From the NCBI RefSeq assembly GCF_023715225.1, contig NZ_JAMBNS010000007.1, forward strand, positions 186,001 through 250,000: a stretch of DNA of 64,000 bases, read 5' to 3'. A program made the translations under genes and the position numbers. Numbering within the stretch: the stretch's first letter is position 1; every line of letters begins with the position of its first letter. Shown here one piece after another: positions 9,179 to 18,178 of the stretch. The notes under the pieces are model-generated. The model searched no databases. It had not been told where the DNA came from and saw nothing but the letters and a program-made list of their open reading frames with translations. This stretch comes from Robertmurraya korlensis. GTDB taxonomy: Bacteria > Bacillota > Bacilli > Bacillales > Cytobacillaceae.

Positions 9179-10174
9179 TTATGCCGTGGTTTCTTCCTTA
9201 GCAAATTCTATTTCAAATCCGAGGTCTTGAAGCATCTTGTGGTCTGCTGTTGTTTCTTGCCCAGCGGTGGTTAAATAATCACCCACAAAGATCGAATTAG
9301 CTGGGTACAATCCGAGAGGTTGAAGACTTCGAAGATTAACTTCTCGGCCTCCAGAAATCCGAATTTCCTTCGATGGATTAATAAAGCGCATTAAGCAAAG
9401 CACTTTTAAACAATAACGCGGATTTAACTCATTTACTCCTTGCAGCGGTGTACCATCAATTGCATGAAGAAAATTAACAGGGATAGAATCAGCATCCAAT
9501 ACTTTTAGGCTTTTCGCCATGTCAATAACATCTTGTTTTGTTTCCTTCATTCCAATAATGACGCCAGAGCATGGAGAGATGCCAGCGTTCTTTACTAGCT
9601 CAACTGTGTTTACTCGGTCTTCATATGTATGGGAGGTAGTAATGGATTCATGGTGACTCTCTGACGTGTTAATATTATGATTGTATCTGTCGACTCCCGA
9701 GTCTTTTAATCGTTGTGCCTGTTGTGGGTTAAGTAGACCCAGGCAAGCACAAACCTTCAGTCCGTATTTATCCTTTATCTCCTCGACGGCAGAAGTGACA
9801 ATATCCACTTCTTTGTCACTTGGACCTCTGCCGCTTGCAACAATGCAGTACGTACCGGCATTTAGATGATAGGCACGTTCGGCCCCTTGTAGAATCGTAT
9901 CCTTGTCCATCATTCGGTATTTTTGGATAGGTGCGCTTGATATACTCGATTGCGCACAGTAACCACAATTTTCTGGACATAGTCCTGATTTGGTGTTGAT
10001 AATCATGTTAAGCTTTACTTTGTTGCCGTAATAATGACTTCGTATCACATAAGCTGCCTGAAGAATCTCAAGCAGCTCATTGTCAGGACAAGTAAGGATA
10101 CTTAACGCCTCATCATTCGTGAGCTCGTGTCCATTTAATACATTAAGAGCAAGAGTTTTCCAGTTATTCACCAT
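9179..10174 (-). CDS. bioB: Biotin synthase
   Basis: A 331-residue radical-SAM enzyme that inserts sulfur into dethiobiotin, the last step of biotin synthesis. The CxxxCxxC cluster motif is GLCPENCGYCAQS (Cys66, 70, 73). Other BioB signatures are YNHNINTSESHH, CSGVIIGMKET, and an ISGGREVNLRSLQ segment with the conserved arginine, plus NSIFVGDYLTTAGQ near the end. ATG 10174 follows AGAGG. It lies 19 bp after bioY in the same direction. No other bio synthesis gene is present, so the cell may salvage dethiobiotin or carry the rest elsewhere. Confidence 0.97.
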   Translation of the reverse strand: MVNNWKTLALNVLNGHELTNDEALSILTCPDNELLEILQAAYVIRSHYYGNKVKLNMIINTKSGLCPENCGYCAQSSISSAPIQKYRMMDKDTILQGAERAYHLNAGTYCIVASGRGPSDKEVDIVTSAVEEIKDKYGLKVCACLGLLNPQQAQRLKDSGVDRYNHNINTSESHHESITTSHTYEDRVNTVELVKNAGISPCSGVIIGMKETKQDVIDMAKSLKVLDADSIPVNFLHAIDGTPLQGVNELNPRYCLKVLCLMRFINPSKEIRISGGREVNLRSLQPLGLYPANSIFVGDYLTTAGQETTADHKMLQDLGFEIEFAKEETTA

Positions 10175-10193
10175 GTATCCTCTCTTTCCGCTA

Positions 10194-10784
10194 TTAAGCA
10201 GTTCTTTTTAAATGTTTGAAGCTACCCTTTGATAAAACTGTTTTTTCAAGTCTAAAAGCAAGAATCGCAGCTAGAACTGTTAGAATGATATCTTTTGGCA
10301 TTGGGACGACCATCCAAGACCATGCCATTTGATACGTGAAGCCCTCAGGAGCTGCCGCCCAAAGTTTGTATGCCCCATACATCCAATTTGTTCCGAATAC
10401 ATAATTAATAACAAGTCCGACCATAGCAGCTGTGATGAAGCCAGAAAGGGATCGATTCTTTTCTACGATTTTCCCAACTACAAAAACAGCAATCACAAAC
10501 GAAACAATAAATCCAAAGGTAGGACTCAACAGAGTGGAAAAACCAGCTCCGAATCTAGCGAAAACTGGGACGCCCACTAGTCCAACAAGCGCATATACAG
10601 TCATAGAGATGGTTCCCAAGCGACTACCAAGAATCAAACCTGCTAAAATAGCAAAAAAAGTTTGTAGCGTAATTGGAACTCCTCCAACCACCAAAAATGG
10701 CACAAATGAGGTAATGTTTGCACCTACAGCCATTAATGCAACAAACATTGCTGCTAATGTAAGATCAATTGTTTTTAACTTCAT
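10194..10784 (-). CDS. bioY: Biotin transporter BioY (ECF S component)
   Basis: A 196-residue protein with about six membrane helices. It matches BioY: an N-terminal LTLAAMFVALMAVGA region, PITLQTFFAILAGLILG and a GLVGVPVFA motif, then GRxxP-type central helices. It binds biotin as the substrate-specific part of an energy-coupling-factor transporter; the shared EcfA/A'/T parts are not in the window. It is first in the bioY-bioB operon and has a BirA-type operator upstream, so it should be repressed when biotin is plentiful. Confidence 0.95.
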   Translation of the reverse strand: MKLKTIDLTLAAMFVALMAVGANITSFVPFLVVGGVPITLQTFFAILAGLILGSRLGTISMTVYALVGLVGVPVFARFGAGFSTLLSPTFGFIVSFVIAVFVVGKIVEKNRSLSGFITAAMVGLVINYVFGTNWMYGAYKLWAAAPEGFTYQMAWSWMVVPMPKDIILTVLAAILAFRLEKTVLSKGSFKHLKRTA

Positions 10785-10839
10785 AAAAATATCCCCTTTA
10801 TTTTTTATATAATTAAAGAATAAATTTTCAAAGTATTTT

Positions 10840-10868
10840 TTGTCAACTAAATATTTTTTAGGTTAACA
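10840..10868. promoter_or_regulatory. BirA-like biotin operator
   Basis: TTGTCAAC at 10840-10847 and GGTTAACA at 10861-10868 form an inverted repeat around an AT-rich centre. This is the TTGTTAAC-type dyad known for the biotin repressor-ligase BirA in Gram-positive bacteria. It lies about 55 bp before bioY. One half-site is imperfect and the spacer (12-13 bp) was counted by eye. Confidence 0.75.
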
Positions 10869-11007
10869 TAAAAAGATTCGAGCTCTTGTAATTAACTTTT
10901 TAGAAAAGCTCAAAAAATTGTCATATTCCTTTTATCAAATCATGTTTCTTTTTCCTCACAACCGTAGTAAAATACGCTTATAAAATGGAAGGGAAGAGAA
11001 GAGAAAG

Positions 11008-11283
11008 ATGAAGTTTCCTAAAGATGTAATACTTGATTCTGTTGCTGAACGAAAAAATCATGAAGCCTATGGATTAGAATTTGTCCAAGAACTTGGAAAT
11101 GATGATGCGGGTTACTCAGAAATGGTCGTTATCATTTTTAAATATAGAGATAAATACTTCAGTGTAGATATTCAACATGTGAATGGTGAGAATAACTACG
11201 ATCATTGGGACGATGAGGTTGACTGCCCGGAAGTCGTTCGAAAGGAAGCCATACAATATTATTGGGAAGAAGTAAAACAATAA
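11008..11283 (+). CDS. Small acidic protein, unknown
   Basis: A 91-residue soluble acidic protein with ATG behind GGGAAGAGAAGAG. The pattern is mixed alpha/beta with several aromatic and acidic residues (NYDHWDDEVDCPEV, YYWEEV at the end). I do not recognise the family. It stands alone, with its own promoter region and a terminator directly after the stop. Confidence 0.7.
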   Translation: MKFPKDVILDSVAERKNHEAYGLEFVQELGNDDAGYSEMVVIIFKYRDKYFSVDIQHVNGENNYDHWDDEVDCPEVVRKEAIQYYWEEVKQ

Positions 11284-11292
11284 GACAATGAA

Positions 11293-11331
11293 AAAGGCAT
11301 CAAGATGGACTTTCATCTTGATGCCTTTATT
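11293..11331. terminator. Bidirectional terminator
   Basis: A perfect 15-bp stem, 11293-11307 with 11314-11328, carries A-rich and T-rich flanks. It sits between the convergent small protein and methyltransferase genes and touches the stop codon of the latter. Confidence 0.85.
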
Positions 11332-12097
11332 ATTCCTTAACGGCAATGACACGAATTCTTTTATAGTCTGCAATCCATTGATGATTGTGAAATAAGCTAG
11401 ACTTTACTTGATGTTCAACCTTATTGATGATATCCTCTTGCTCCTCTTCATCTAATCCAAGAAAAAAACTCGGTGCGAACATCTTTATCCAGTTCTTTAA
11501 ACCGTTCGCCCCTTCTAGTGGAGTTGGTCTATCATAGTGTTGGGCAAAAGTAACTCTAAAACCGACTTCCTCCATTAATGATGAATATTCACCAATACTA
11601 GGATAATACCATGGGAAATCAGTTCTATGGATATCTCCCCCTAATTGATGGCTAATTTCATCAATGATAGTTTGTACATTCCCTTTACCACCAAATTCTG
11701 CTACGAATCTTCCGCCTTGTTTCAAACAATTGTATATACATTCTAAAGCTTGCTTAGGTTGTGTTACCCAATGAAGAGCAGCATTAGAAAAAACAGCATC
11801 AAATTCATTTGTATAAAGTAGTTTTGTTGCATCTTGGACGAAAAATGGTATTTCAGGATATTTTTCTATTGCTTGTGCGATCATATTATTTGATTTATCT
11901 ACTCCTATTACTTGGGTCCCTTGTTCAAATAATCTTTTCGCCAAATCACCGGTTCCGCAACCTAAATCAAGGATGCACTCTCCTTTGCGGGGTGCTAACA
12001 ATTCAATGAGACTATTCCCGTATTTTGAAACAAATGAGTGATTTTCATCATAGAAGTTAGCATTCCATTGATCCGTTTGATGTGAAACGTTTTCCAT
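11330..12097 (-). CDS. Class I SAM-dependent methyltransferase
   Basis: A 255-residue protein. Motif I, ILDLGCGTGDLAKRL, with VIGVDKS (motif II) and DAVFSNAALHWV (motif IV region), defines a Rossmann-fold SAM methyltransferase. The overall form resembles the trans-aconitate methyltransferase/BioC-like group, but the substrate cannot be told. ATG 12097 is chosen over TTG 12103 because GGGAGAG fits the ATG. It is a single gene, divergent from signal peptidase. It lies near bioYB, but a BioC role is not supported by operon context. Confidence 0.85.
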   Translation of the reverse strand: MENVSHQTDQWNANFYDENHSFVSKYGNSLIELLAPRKGECILDLGCGTGDLAKRLFEQGTQVIGVDKSNNMIAQAIEKYPEIPFFVQDATKLLYTNEFDAVFSNAALHWVTQPKQALECIYNCLKQGGRFVAEFGGKGNVQTIIDEISHQLGGDIHRTDFPWYYPSIGEYSSLMEEVGFRVTFAQHYDRPTPLEGANGLKNWIKMFAPSFFLGLDEEEQEDIINKVEHQVKSSLFHNHQWIADYKRIRVIAVKE

Positions 12098-12249
12098 AGC
12101 CAACTCTCCCTTGATTGAATTATTGAAATTTTAACATATTTAAGCGTATAAGAAAAATTTCCCAATCGAAATATGATATGGTATAAGATAAGCGGTAGAA
12201 TTAAGGGGAAATTAATAAGTAATCATTTAAAAAAAGGAGGAAAATCGGT

Positions 12250-12795
12250 GTGAGTGATACTACAAAAAAGGAAGTATATTCTTGGTTTAAATCAATTGTG
12301 TTTGCATTTATTGTTGCTTTTATTTGTCGTCACTTCCTATTCTCTCCGGCGATTGTATACGGAGAATCTATGTTACCAACCTTTCAAGAGCATGACCGGC
12401 TGTTGGTAAGTAAAGTATCGGATATTCAACGATTTGACCTAATCGTATTTAACGCACCAGATTCCGACGAGCGGTATATTAAAAGGGTCATTGGCTTGCC
12501 TGGAGATCAGATAGAAATGAAGGATGATACCCTTTTTATCAATGGGAACCCTGTGAAAGAACCGTATTTAGAGGATATAAAGAAAGATCTATTATTAGAT
12601 AAATTAACTGGAGACTTTACACTTGAGGAGTTAACAGGGGAATCAGTCGTGCCTGATGGAGCGTTATTTGTTATGGGAGACAACCGGCTACATAGTAAGG
12701 ATAGTCGATTTTTTGGCCCAATTCCTATTTCTTCTTTAATAGGAGAAGTGAAGTTACAGATTTATCCTTTAAGAAAGATAGGTATGCCAGAATAA
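12250..12795 (+). CDS. sip: Type I signal peptidase
   Basis: A 181-residue single-spanning membrane protease that removes signal peptides from exported proteins. A GTG start follows AAAGGAGG. Residues about 12-30 form the membrane anchor. The catalytic serine is in GESMLP (Ser40) and the lysine in RYIKRVIGLPGD (Lys78). The C-terminal box MGDNRLHSKDSRFFGPI completes the SipS/SipT/SipV-type family. Length is normal for Bacillus enzymes. Monocistronic. Confidence 0.95.
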   Translation: MSDTTKKEVYSWFKSIVFAFIVAFICRHFLFSPAIVYGESMLPTFQEHDRLLVSKVSDIQRFDLIVFNAPDSDERYIKRVIGLPGDQIEMKDDTLFINGNPVKEPYLEDIKKDLLLDKLTGDFTLEELTGESVVPDGALFVMGDNRLHSKDSRFFGPIPISSLIGEVKLQIYPLRKIGMPE

Positions 12796-12867
12796 CTATT
12801 TTAGGCACAGTATAAATTCATGTTTTTATCAAAAGCTAGGAAGGTTAAATCATAGTGAGGTGAAACC

Positions 12868-13722
12868 ATGTATTTTTACAAAGAGGATTTAATTAATATG
12901 ATTGTACCTGATAAGCCAGATCCAGCAGCGGCTAAAGTTCTCCAGGAAGCATTGGGTGGACGATTTGGTGAGATGAGAACCATGATGCAATTCTCGTTCC
13001 AAAGTGCTAATTTTAGAGGAAATGCTAAACCTTATCGTGATTTAATTCGTGGTGTATTTCTTGAAGAACTATCTCATGTGGAGCTTGTTCAATCGACCAT
13101 TAATCAACTACTAAATGAGTCTGGTTTAGACATGCCTGGAAATGCAGGGGTAGATGATGCGCCGCTTGATGAGGCAATTAAACATGCGAATCCACATCAC
13201 TACATAATGGGAGCCAAAGCTTCTCTTCCAGTAGATGCGGCTGGTAACCCGTGGAATGGAAATTATGTGTATGACCATGGGAATTTAGTAGCTAATCTTT
13301 TAGATAATGTTGTTCTTGAATCAACAGGTGTATTACAAAAGTCGCGTATATATGAGATGAGCAATAATAAAGCATTTCGTGAAACACTTGCCTTTTTAAT
13401 TGTGCGTGATAATGCTCATCAAAATGCATTTGCAAAAGCATTAGAGACATTAGGAGTGGATTGGGGTAAGCTTTTCCCTATTCCTAACTATGATATTAAT
13501 AAATACCCTGAATGTAAAAAATATGTGGACATGGGCTTCCATAACGCGCAGTTTAATTTCCGACTTGATGCTACATTAATGGGGCAAATATTCTCAGGAC
13601 AAACTCCTAGTAGAAACGGAGGGGAGCTACGGGTAATAGAACCTCCGGCTGGCTACCCAGTTCCACAAATGCCAGAAATGCCAAATGAACACGCACCAGG
13701 GTTAAGTGATTTAAATAATTAA
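12868..13722 (+). CDS. Manganese (non-heme) catalase
   Basis: A 284-residue four-helix-bundle protein of the di-manganese catalase family (YdbD/KatN type), which splits hydrogen peroxide. Ligand candidates are Glu35 (RFGEMRTMMQF), Glu66/67 and His70 (FLEELSHVEL), a glutamate near 148 (VVLESTG) and a histidine near 183 (RDNAHQNAF). ATG follows GTGAGGTG. It has its own terminator. The spore-coat relative CotJC is shorter, so a general stress catalase is more likely than a coat part. Confidence 0.92.
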   Translation: MYFYKEDLINMIVPDKPDPAAAKVLQEALGGRFGEMRTMMQFSFQSANFRGNAKPYRDLIRGVFLEELSHVELVQSTINQLLNESGLDMPGNAGVDDAPLDEAIKHANPHHYIMGAKASLPVDAAGNPWNGNYVYDHGNLVANLLDNVVLESTGVLQKSRIYEMSNNKAFRETLAFLIVRDNAHQNAFAKALETLGVDWGKLFPIPNYDINKYPECKKYVDMGFHNAQFNFRLDATLMGQIFSGQTPSRNGGELRVIEPPAGYPVPQMPEMPNEHAPGLSDLNN

Positions 13723-13732
13723 TTAAAATGTG

Positions 13733-13765
13733 AAGCACTTCGCAATAGGGAAGTGCTTTTTTTAT
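13733..13765 (+). terminator. Terminator of the catalase gene
   Basis: A 9-bp stem, AAGCACTTC with GAAGTGCTT, is followed by a T-run. Confidence 0.85.
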
Positions 13766-13778
13766 GTAAAAAAAACTG

Positions 13779-13795
13779 TGTTAGAAAATGTAACA
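13779..13795. promoter_or_regulatory. TnrA/GlnR-type box of the guanidine operon
   Basis: TGTTAGAAAATGTAACA matches TGTNANAWWWTNTNACA at every position. It is identical to the box before nasB at 43183. Its centre lies about 49 bp before the start point expected from the -10-like TATATA/TATACT at 13823-13830, the position from which TnrA activates in Bacillus. This implies induction under nitrogen limitation. Confidence 0.8.
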
Positions 13796-13859
13796 CGAGT
13801 GTTGGGGGAGTATTGTAAACCATATATACTAAAACCAACTTAGATCTTCAAAATTACAT

Positions 13860-14032
13860 AATGGCTCTCGAAGTAGTATCGGTGGGAGCAAAAAGCTGTC
13901 TAGGGTTCCGTTGATATGGTGTATCAAGTCTGGTCCAAGAGAGAGCGTATAGAAAATTTATTCTATATACACGGAAGGATAAAAGCCTGGGAGATTCATT
14001 CTCTCATTCTTTTATCCTTCTTTTATTTTTTC
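13860..14032 (+). ncRNA. ykkC-type (guanidine-I) riboswitch with terminator
   Basis: The leader has the conserved ykkC core: CTAGGGTTCCG at 13900-13910 and GGTCCAAGAGAG at 13932-13943. A closing stem GCTCTC at 13864-13869 pairs with GAGAGC at 13941-13946. A 7-bp hairpin (13948-13967) follows, then a perfect 12-bp terminator stem (13974-13985 with 14009-14020) and a T-run. Guanidine binding would prevent termination. The downstream transporter and DUF1989 genes favour the guanidine subtype over the ppGpp or PRPP subtypes. The second core word has A where G is usual (TCCAAGAG). Confidence 0.88.
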
Positions 14033-14063
14033 AAAAACAAAATCTAACAATGAGGTGAAGAGA

Positions 14064-15074
14064 ATGAGAAAAATGAAGCATGTATTTTTAGCAGTCGTAT
14101 TGGTGGGAACAATGTTCTTAAGTGCTTGTGGAAGTTCAACAAAAGAAACCTCTGGTAGTGAATCCAGTGGCAATACTATTAAGATTGGTTTTAGTGCTCT
14201 ACCTAGCTGGTATTTATGGCATCTCGTTGATCAAAAGGGATTCTTTGAAAAGTATGGTGTTGATGTTGAATTAGTCTGGTTCCCAGTGTACGCGGACTCT
14301 TTATCTGCTTTAAATACCGGAAAAATTGATGGAAACACTCAAGCTCTGTTAGATGCAATTCCACCTTTAGACAAAGGAATTGACTTAAAAACCATTTTTA
14401 TCACGGATAATTCAATCGGTGGCGACGGAATTGTTGCGATAAACGATATTCAATCGGTGGAAGATTTAAAAGGAAGGTCTGTTGGAACGGAACTGGGAAC
14501 GATTGAACACTTCTTCCTACTGACTGCTCTTGAAGATGCTGGTATGAAGGAATCTGATGTGAAATTCACAAACCTGACTGTACCTGATGCAGGAAATGCT
14601 TTCTTATCCGGAAATATTGATGCAGCTGGACTTTGGGAGCCATTCTTAAGCAAAGCAGTTGCTAAGGAAGGGACGCATAAACTGGTTACTTCTGCTGATT
14701 ATCCTGGTTTAGTATCTGATGTGTTTGTGGTTCGAGAAGATGTTACGAAAGAGAAGAAAGAAGAGTTACAAAAGATTGTAAATGCTTGGTTTGATGCCGT
14801 TGACTACTTGGAAAAGAACCCGGAAGAATCCATTGACATTATTGCCAAAGAGGCTGGTATTACTAGTGAAGAGTTAGCAGAAGGATTTAAAGGATTCAAA
14901 ATGTTTACTCCCGAAGATAATCTTGCATCCTTTAAAGAAGGAAACAGTTATGATTCATTCTATTATACTGCAGAAAAAAATGCAGCGTTTTTAAAGAGAC
15001 AGGACTATTTGGAAGAGATACCTGACTTCTCCGATTTTGTTGATTCGTCCTTTGTTGAAAATGTTTCAAAATAA
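14064..15074 (+). CDS. ABC transporter substrate-binding lipoprotein (NitT/TauT type)
   Basis: A 336-residue SsuA/TauA/NMT1-type binding protein, probably for guanidine or a relative. The lipobox LSAC puts the lipidated cysteine at residue 22, so it is anchored outside the membrane. The fold signature LPSWYLWHLVDQKGFFEKYGVDVEL is followed by ALNTGKIDGN and LEDAGMKESDVKF. ATG 14064 is chosen over GTG 14055 because GAGGTGA (14052-14058) is the ribosome site. It is the first gene after the guanidine-I riboswitch and is followed by its permease and ATPase. The substrate is inferred from the riboswitch. Confidence 0.88.
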   Translation: MRKMKHVFLAVVLVGTMFLSACGSSTKETSGSESSGNTIKIGFSALPSWYLWHLVDQKGFFEKYGVDVELVWFPVYADSLSALNTGKIDGNTQALLDAIPPLDKGIDLKTIFITDNSIGGDGIVAINDIQSVEDLKGRSVGTELGTIEHFFLLTALEDAGMKESDVKFTNLTVPDAGNAFLSGNIDAAGLWEPFLSKAVAKEGTHKLVTSADYPGLVSDVFVVREDVTKEKKEELQKIVNAWFDAVDYLEKNPEESIDIIAKEAGITSEELAEGFKGFKMFTPEDNLASFKEGNSYDSFYYTAEKNAAFLKRQDYLEEIPDFSDFVDSSFVENVSK

Positions 15075-15097
15075 TAAGAAGAGAAAGGATGAGTTCA

Positions 15098-15913
15098 ATG
15101 AACCTACCAAAAAATAAAACAATTAGAAGCTTAACTTCTATACGTGAAGAAGTGCCTAAAAAATGGTATTTGTTTGGAGTGTGTATTACCTTTCTATTAC
15201 TCTTCCTTTTCTGGGGTGGATTTAGTTTTATTAACATCGTTGATGAAGTCTTCCTCCCAACACCAAATGCAGTCGTATTTTCGTTAGCACACTCTTTTGG
15301 AAGCCCTGAGTTTTGGGAGCATATTGGAATAAGTGTGTATCGGGTATTTATGGGATTTTTACTTGCTTGTGTGATTGGTATACCGCTTGGAATATTGGCA
15401 GGAACCTTTAAATTCGCAGAATCATTTATTTTACCAATGTCAGAATTTATCAGGTATATGCCTGCAGCAGCCTTTATACCTCTTATCATGGTATGGGCAG
15501 GAATTGGAGAGACAGCCAAGATATTGGTGATCTTTATTGGTTGTTTCTTTCAGCTCATCTTGATGGTGGCAGATGATACAAATCGTATTAGCAAAGATTT
15601 GCTTTACGCTTCTTATACTCTTGGAGCAAACCGAACACAGGTGATTTTTAAAGTTATCATTCCCGCGTTACTACCAAAACTCATGACAACTCTACGTCTA
15701 ATTATGGGGTGGGCTTGGACATATTTAGTCGTTGCTGAGCTGGTGGCAGCGAATAATGGACTTGGGTATTTCATTATGAAGGCACAGAGATTCTTAGATA
15801 CAGAGTCTATCTTTGTGGGGATTATTGTCATTGGACTATTAGGGCTGATTATTGATAGAGCATTTGCGATCGCGAATAAAAAGTTATTTCCTTGGGTGGA
15901 AGGTGGGAATTAA
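15098..15913 (+). CDS. ABC transporter permease (NitT/TauT type)
   Basis: A 271-residue protein with about six membrane helices and the SsuC/TauC-type coupling loop (DDTNRISKDLLYASYTLGANRTQVIFKVIIPALLP, containing the EAA-like motif). ATG 15098 is chosen because GAGAAAGG lies ten bases before it; ATG 15089 would overlap that site. It ends directly against the ATPase start (TAA then ATG), so the two are translationally coupled. Confidence 0.9.
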   Translation: MNLPKNKTIRSLTSIREEVPKKWYLFGVCITFLLLFLFWGGFSFINIVDEVFLPTPNAVVFSLAHSFGSPEFWEHIGISVYRVFMGFLLACVIGIPLGILAGTFKFAESFILPMSEFIRYMPAAAFIPLIMVWAGIGETAKILVIFIGCFFQLILMVADDTNRISKDLLYASYTLGANRTQVIFKVIIPALLPKLMTTLRLIMGWAWTYLVVAELVAANNGLGYFIMKAQRFLDTESIFVGIIVIGLLGLIIDRAFAIANKKLFPWVEGGN

Positions 15914-16708
15914 ATGGTGACTATTGTACAGCCAAAAGTGGTCGTTGATCCGGTTGACATTGAAATTGAAATCAGTGGATTATCAAAAATCTACGAAACG
16001 AAAAACAACACGTTCCAAGCGTTGGAGGATGTTTCTTTATATGTGAAAAATGAGGAGTTTGTTTCCATTTTGGGGCCATCTGGCTGTGGGAAATCAACCA
16101 TTCTTCGAATATTAGCCGGCCTAGAAGAAGCAACGTCTGGGTCAGTTAAAGTAGCTGGTGAGGAAGTACAAGGTCCAAGCGTTAAGCGGGGGATGGTCTT
16201 CCAATCTTATACCCTTTTTCCATGGTTGACCGTTCGTGAGAATATTGAATTTGGTTTGAAGTTAAAAGGTGTTAGCTCAAAGGAGCGGAAAGACATTTCC
16301 GATAAATACTTAGAGCTTGTTGGTCTTGAGCGGTTTGCCAATTCTTATGGGAAAGAATTATCAGGTGGCATGAAGCAGCGTGTGGCTATTGCTCGTTCAT
16401 TAGCAAATAGTCCAGAAGTATTGTTGATGGATGAACCGTTCGGGGCACTTGATGCACAAACGAAGCAGTCCATGCAGCAGTTGCTATTAGATATTTGGAA
16501 AAAAGAAAAAACAACCATTGTATTTATTACCCACGACATTGATGAATCTATCTTTCTTTCCCAACGAATTTACGTAATGGATGCTCGCCCTGGAAAAATA
16601 AAAGAAGAAATTAACGCTGATCTTCAACTATTTAAAAATGGCGAGCTAGTAGAAGTGGACCGATTTATGAAACTAAAAAAACACATCATTACGCTATTGA
16701 AGCATTGA
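15914..16708 (+). CDS. ABC transporter ATP-binding protein (NitT/TauT type)
   Basis: A 264-residue ATPase that powers the importer. Walker A is GPSGCGKST (about residue 53), Q-loop MVFQSYTLFPW, signature LSGGMKQR, Walker B VLLMDEPFGALD and switch FITHDIDES. This is the SsuB/TauB/NrtD group. The start codon abuts the permease stop. A 27-bp gap leads to the DUF1989 genes, so transport and breakdown are one unit. Confidence 0.95.
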   Translation: MVTIVQPKVVVDPVDIEIEISGLSKIYETKNNTFQALEDVSLYVKNEEFVSILGPSGCGKSTILRILAGLEEATSGSVKVAGEEVQGPSVKRGMVFQSYTLFPWLTVRENIEFGLKLKGVSSKERKDISDKYLELVGLERFANSYGKELSGGMKQRVAIARSLANSPEVLLMDEPFGALDAQTKQSMQQLLLDIWKKEKTTIVFITHDIDESIFLSQRIYVMDARPGKIKEEINADLQLFKNGELVEVDRFMKLKKHIITLLKH

Positions 16709-16735
16709 TGATGATGGTTAAGGAGGAAATAAAGG

Positions 16736-17449
16736 ATGACACAAGTTTGGTCGACCATTCTTTCTCCTGGTGGAAAATGGTCTGGGTTTATAAAACGAGG
16801 GAAATTTATTCGTTTTACTGCACTTGAGGAAGGTGCCAATGTATCCATTCTTTTTTATAATGCGAGAGATTTAACCGAGCGTTATGTTATGTCTGACACA
16901 CTAAAGTCTCAGTTTACAAGCCATTTAACAAAAGGTCATGTTCTATTAAGTGATAATGGCCGAGTGTTAGCAAGTATTGTAGAAGATAGTGTTGGCTGGC
17001 ATGATCCGATCGCTGGATGCACGACCCGTAAGAAAACAGATGCTAAATATGGAATAACTACCTATCAAATTCAGCGAAACGAGTGGTTTCGAAGTGGGCG
17101 AGAAAACTTAATTACCGAGCTTGCACGAAATGGCTTAGGAGCACGTGATTTAGTACCAGTAATCAATTTATTTTCTAAAATAGCTACAGATGAAAATGGT
17201 CAATTAACATACCAAAAAAATCATTGTCCAAAAGGTTCTACAGTTACCTTAAGAACGGAGATGGATTTGTTAGTTGTCCTTTCCAATACACCTAATCCTC
17301 TAGATCCAAAGACAGAGTATCCGGCTGTACCAGTCAAAATGGAGTTTTCCTCTTCACCAAAAGTAGAAGAGGATGACTTCTGTGTTAACAATCGTCCTGA
17401 AAATCGACGTGCATTTGAAAATACATGGGCTTATTATGCGTTATACTGA
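16736..17449 (+). CDS. DUF1989 urea-carboxylase-associated protein (larger subunit type)
   Basis: A 237-residue DUF1989 protein with ATG behind AAGGAGGAAATAAAGG. Features are GGKWSGFIKRGKFIRFTAL, ANVSILFYNARDLTERYVMSDTLKSQ, then SVGWHDPIAGCTTRKK and VPVINLFSKI. In guanidine-degrading bacteria the two proteins of this family form carboxyguanidine deiminase, which turns carboxyguanidine into allophanate. The second subunit type follows 28 bp downstream. The assignment to carboxyguanidine rests on the riboswitch and the pair. No carboxylase or allophanate hydrolase is adjacent. Confidence 0.85.
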   Translation: MTQVWSTILSPGGKWSGFIKRGKFIRFTALEEGANVSILFYNARDLTERYVMSDTLKSQFTSHLTKGHVLLSDNGRVLASIVEDSVGWHDPIAGCTTRKKTDAKYGITTYQIQRNEWFRSGRENLITELARNGLGARDLVPVINLFSKIATDENGQLTYQKNHCPKGSTVTLRTEMDLLVVLSNTPNPLDPKTEYPAVPVKMEFSSSPKVEEDDFCVNNRPENRRAFENTWAYYALY

Positions 17450-17477
17450 TACTTTTCCCAGAAGGAGGATCTAACAA

Positions 17478-18128
17478 ATGCCTGTTTTAACGAAAGTGGA
17501 AAGTCCACGTAAGGCTAAGGATGCGATATATAGTGAAACCATTTTGGCTGGAAAAGGATTTATGCATAAGCTTCTACCTGGGCAAGTTATTAGAATCGTG
17601 GACTTAGAAGGAAACCAATCAGTAGATGCGTTGTTTTATGATGCGGAAAATCCAGACGATCACTATAGTACCGTTTTAACCATTGCTGAGCAGGAGAATA
17701 TGTACCTAAAGACCGGTTCGACCCTACTTGCGGAATCAGGTAAAGAACTCGTGACCATCGTTGCGGATACGGTTGGTTGTCATGATGCTTGGTTTAGTTT
17801 TTGTTCTGCACAAAGCAATACGGTCCGCTACGGACATGACAAAATGGATATGCATAACTGTCGTGATACTTTTTTGCTTTTGATGGAAGAAAATCAAGCG
17901 GGTTATACAAAAAGAGATCTACCGCCAAGTGTAAACTTCTTTTGTATTGTACCTTTTACACAAGATGGTGCCATTGAATTCGTTGATGGTATTTCTGCAC
18001 CTGGAAGCTATGTTGAGCTAAAAGCGAAAGGTAGCATAATGGTCCTTCTTAGCAACTGCTCACAGCTAAACAACCCATGCAATGACTACAACCCTACACC
18101 TATTAAAGTGTATATCTGGGAATCGTAG
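17478..18128 (+). CDS. DUF1989 urea-carboxylase-associated protein (smaller subunit type)
   Basis: A 216-residue DUF1989 protein with ATG behind AGAAGGAGG. The layout matches its neighbour: KGFMHKLLPGQVIRIVDLEGNQSVDALFYDAENPDDHYS, VGCHDAWFSFCSAQ, DMHNCRDTF, PPSVNFFCIVPF. The cysteine- and histidine-bearing segments are candidate metal or catalytic sites of this family. It is expected to form a complex with the preceding protein and act on carboxyguanidine. Ends 59 bp before the LamB/YcsF gene. Confidence 0.85.
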   Translation: MPVLTKVESPRKAKDAIYSETILAGKGFMHKLLPGQVIRIVDLEGNQSVDALFYDAENPDDHYSTVLTIAEQENMYLKTGSTLLAESGKELVTIVADTVGCHDAWFSFCSAQSNTVRYGHDKMDMHNCRDTFLLLMEENQAGYTKRDLPPSVNFFCIVPFTQDGAIEFVDGISAPGSYVELKAKGSIMVLLSNCSQLNNPCNDYNPTPIKVYIWES

Positions 18129-18178
18129 ACTGTAAGGCTTTCTTAACGGAGTGTAATTCATCAAAAGGAGGAATTGTT

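Noticed and set aside
11330-12097. bioC identity for the methyltransferase
   Set aside because: It is near bioYB but separate from it by a terminator and another gene, with no BioC-specific motif recognised.
13860-14032. ppGpp or PRPP subtype of the ykkC riboswitch
   Set aside because: Those subtypes precede amino-acid or purine genes; here transporter and DUF1989 genes follow.
14932-15519. Long minus-strand ORF over the ABC permease
   Set aside because: It lies opposite a clearly conserved permease and has no ribosome site or family match.
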